Source: CAUYUA01 sp963575675 | GTDB lineage: Bacteria; Pseudomonadota; Alphaproteobacteria; Azospirillales; Azospirillaceae | DNA: 64,000 bases | Assembly: GCA_963575675.1 (NCBI GenBank) | Contig: CAUYUA010000261.1 | Coordinates: 1-64,000 of the forward strand | Direction of reading: 5' to 3' | In this document: piece after piece, positions 62,498 through 64,000 of the stretch | Numbering within the stretch: position 1 is the first letter of the stretch | How the letters are laid out: each line of letters starts with the position of its first letter | Made by a program: the position numbers and the translations under genes | Notes under the pieces: model-generated | Seen by the model: only the letters and a program-made list of their open reading frames with translations | Database searches by the model: none | Told to the model about the DNA's origin: nothing

Positions 62498-63142
62498 TTA
62501 TTGTCTATTGTTGTCTTCGTCCGGATATAGACGCCGAAATCCCTCGGTCACTTTTTTGACGAGGTCGGGATTTCGATCACGCCAGTAACGTGGATCGCGC
62601 ATCATTTTGTGCAAGTCTGTTTCCGAGATTCCATTCGAATTTCCACTGTTTTTGTGAAGAGTGGCGGGTTCCGCTCCGCCTGTCATCAAACGATGAATGG
62701 CCATGACGCCCTCTGCGGTTGTGGAGAGCGCCTCGACGGCGGTTGAGGGGAGATTCTTATTAGCCCAGGCCAGCATTTGGCGCGAGGTTTCTCTCCATTG
62801 ATCGGCCCCGCCGAAATAATCAATCAATCGCTGTAGTTGCCGTTCGGCTTCGAAATCGGCGGTCATGTTCTGCACCATAGGCAAGAGGTGCTCGGCGGCC
62901 AGATCATAAACGAATTGAGCTTGCTCGGGCGTGAAGCCCAGTTGGTGCATGCGTCGGTTGATTTCGGTGTCTGGAGTGAACATCCCATGGTCGCAAGCAA
63001 TCTTATAACCATCAGGATGCTCGGGGACGCCGAGGTGACGCAGAAGAGTCGCTCGATCCGGGAAATCCGAAATTTTTCCGTTTTTTTCTTCACTTGGCGC
63101 GGGCGTGTTCAGCGCGGGCGCGATCAACAAGTTCTCTGACAT
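62498..63142 (-). CDS. T7-like phage capsid assembly scaffolding protein
   Basis: The 214-residue acidic, helical product has MHQLGFTPEQAQFVYDLAAEHLLP, GGADQWRETSRQMLAWANKNLP, TTAEGVMAIHRLM and SETDLHKMMRDPRYWRDRNPDLVKKVTEGFRRLY, a pattern I recognise from scaffold (T7 gp9-like) proteins of alphaproteobacterial T7-like prophages. AAGGAA lies seven bases before the ATG. Scaffolds guide capsid assembly, but no major capsid gene follows in this window. The family call is by eye and needs profile confirmation. Confidence 0.65.
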   Translation of the reverse strand: MSENLLIAPALNTPAPSEEKNGKISDFPDRATLLRHLGVPEHPDGYKIACDHGMFTPDTEINRRMHQLGFTPEQAQFVYDLAAEHLLPMVQNMTADFEAERQLQRLIDYFGGADQWRETSRQMLAWANKNLPSTAVEALSTTAEGVMAIHRLMTGGAEPATLHKNSGNSNGISETDLHKMMRDPRYWRDRNPDLVKKVTEGFRRLYPDEDNNRQ

Positions 63143-63199
63143 ATTGTTCTTCCTTTTATCAAAGAGAAGGGAAAGTCATTGTTTTCGACGATTGTTTTT

Positions 63200-63541
63200 T
63201 TAGATTTGAGGTTTTCTCTCTATTGGCGCGGGACGTCGTCCGCGTGAGATCAGAGCCAGAAGAGAGTGAACCAAGAAGCGTTGTCCTTCCAGGTGGCGCA
63301 GCGAGGCGTCGGAGGCGTTTGGTCCCAAAGAGCGATCGAGAGTCATGCTTCGCAGCCAAGATAAAACACGGGCTCCGTCGGCGTTGGAAAAGCATCGGGC
63401 GAAACATAAAACTAAGTCGTTGTCTGATCCGCCGTTGTTTCCGCCGCCGTTTCCACTGGGGGCGGGCTGTTGCAGCCACTCCCATCCGGCGTGGGGTGCG
63501 GGGGTGTTGGCGTTGTCGGAAGAACCGGAAGAAAAAGTCAT
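63200..63541 (-). CDS. Bbp19-like phage protein
   Basis: The 113-residue product has a disordered Gly/Asn/Ser N-terminus and the core LVLCFARCFSNADGARVLSWLRSMTLDRSLGPNASDASLRHLEGQRFLVHSLLALI, which matches the Bbp19 family of small phage proteins found between portal and scaffold genes. Its function is not established. AGGAG lies eight bases before the ATG. It lies 47 bp after the portal gene and 58 bp before the scaffold gene, on the same strand. Confidence 0.75.
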   Translation of the reverse strand: MTFSSGSSDNANTPAPHAGWEWLQQPAPSGNGGGNNGGSDNDLVLCFARCFSNADGARVLSWLRSMTLDRSLGPNASDASLRHLEGQRFLVHSLLALISRGRRPAPIERKPQI

Positions 63542-63587
63542 GAGAGGGACTCCTGTGATGGTGGGAATTTAAAAAGCTGATTTGGCC

Positions 63588-64000
63588 CTAATTGGGTGTG
63601 ACGGGCGGGGTGGGGCGAAAAAGAGTGGGGGGCGCTCCGAACGCATTGCCCAGCCAACGGGCGGCGGCGGGAGCATCGATTATGGCCAGAGCCTCGGGGC
63701 CGAGTCCGGCGGCGGTTTCCAGCCAATGAAGCGTAGCCTCGACGTCGCGTTGAGCCTGCGCTTGCGCCAATGGCGAACGATGTTGAATTTCGATCAAACG
63801 ACCATCGACCGCGATGTCGGGACATTCTCCGCGTCGGCGGAGAATGGCGAGAATGCGCAGGATCAGGGGCGTTAGAAGCTCGGATTGCAACCGGCCATAG
63901 GTTGCGCCCAAGAGGCGCGCCATTTCCGCCGATCGGGTCACAACTTCAGTGGCGGTCATTCGAGAACCTGCAACCGGCCCCAGTTGATCGATGAGCAAGG
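63588..64000 (-). CDS. Phage head-tail connector (portal) protein, C-terminal part
   Basis: The frame is open to the right edge of the window, so the start is missing. The visible 137 residues contain SRMTATEVVTRSAEMARLLGATYGRLQSELLTPLI, the conserved C-terminal segment of T7 gp8-type portals, which form the dodecameric DNA gate of podoviruses. The following IQHRSPLAQAQAQRDVEATLHWL also fits the family. With the Bbp19-like and scaffold genes it forms the usual T7-like order portal, small protein, scaffold. Confidence 0.75.
   Translation of the reverse strand, partial: LLIDQLGPVAGSRMTATEVVTRSAEMARLLGATYGRLQSELLTPLILRILAILRRRGECPDIAVDGRLIEIQHRSPLAQAQAQRDVEATLHWLETAAGLGPEALAIIDAPAAARWLGNAFGAPPTLFRPTPPVTPN

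Overview
The window reads as chromosome of an alphaproteobacterium, most likely a Rhodospirillales-type organism. The basis is the DksA homologue with a cysteine-poor zinc finger, the hisB-hisH-(GNAT)-hisA order, the tRNA and housekeeping protein sequences, a MotE-type flagellar protein and an alphaproteobacterial gltB-gltD pair. Placement below class level is inference.

Layout. 0-7 kb: a MotE-like protein, an anaerobic/nitrosative-stress pair (hcp with an hcr-like reductase), a class III sirtuin, an unrecognised coiled-coil protein and a DksA homologue, all on the minus strand. 7-13.5 kb: a small charged ORF, a ProX-type editing protein, CnoX (thioredoxin-TPR), a Lon N-terminal-domain protein, an orphan histidine kinase, rpsU, a divergent TusA-like protein, peptide deformylase and a CAT-anticodon tRNA. 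13.9-20 kb: a solo ammonium transporter, a secreted hypothetical protein, an acyl-CoA ligase, tRNA-Lys and a PPP-type phosphatase. 20.9-27 kb: glutamate synthase gltB-gltD. 27.3-38 kb: cheW, methylmalonyl-CoA decarboxylase, an acyl-CoA dehydrogenase, hisB-hisH-GNAT-hisA without hisF, a DUF1127 protein, and a branched-chain amino-acid-type ABC operon (SBP, LivH, LivM, LivG) without livF. 38-51.5 kb: dprA, topA, an orphan DNA methyltransferase, a PmtA-like methyltransferase, an SDR, yicC-gmk-SBP, a cNMP-EAL protein, a flavodoxin-fold oxidoreductase, an enoyl-CoA hydratase and a CoA-binding protein. 51.7-61.1 kb: a type I secretion locus with a 1796-residue serralysin-like mosaic protease, a small accessory protein, the ABC exporter and the HlyD adaptor. 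61.6-64 kb: a sulfite-oxidase-fold enzyme, then three T7-like phage morphogenesis genes (scaffold, Bbp19-like, portal) running off the right edge.

The most striking feature is a family of about a dozen intergenic palindromic elements. The full-length forms are about 175-305 bp. They are long inverted repeats whose arms each contain a further G6/C6 hairpin. Every copy lies 3' of a gene and none lies between two divergent genes. The shortest copies reduce to a plain stem-loop terminator built from the same terminal sequence. Between near-identical full copies, the bases that differ change together in both arms, so pairing is preserved. This suggests a terminator-derived, structure-constrained repeat family that I cannot assign to a named class.

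Limits: functions come from motif recognition by eye. No database search, folding or codon statistics were run.
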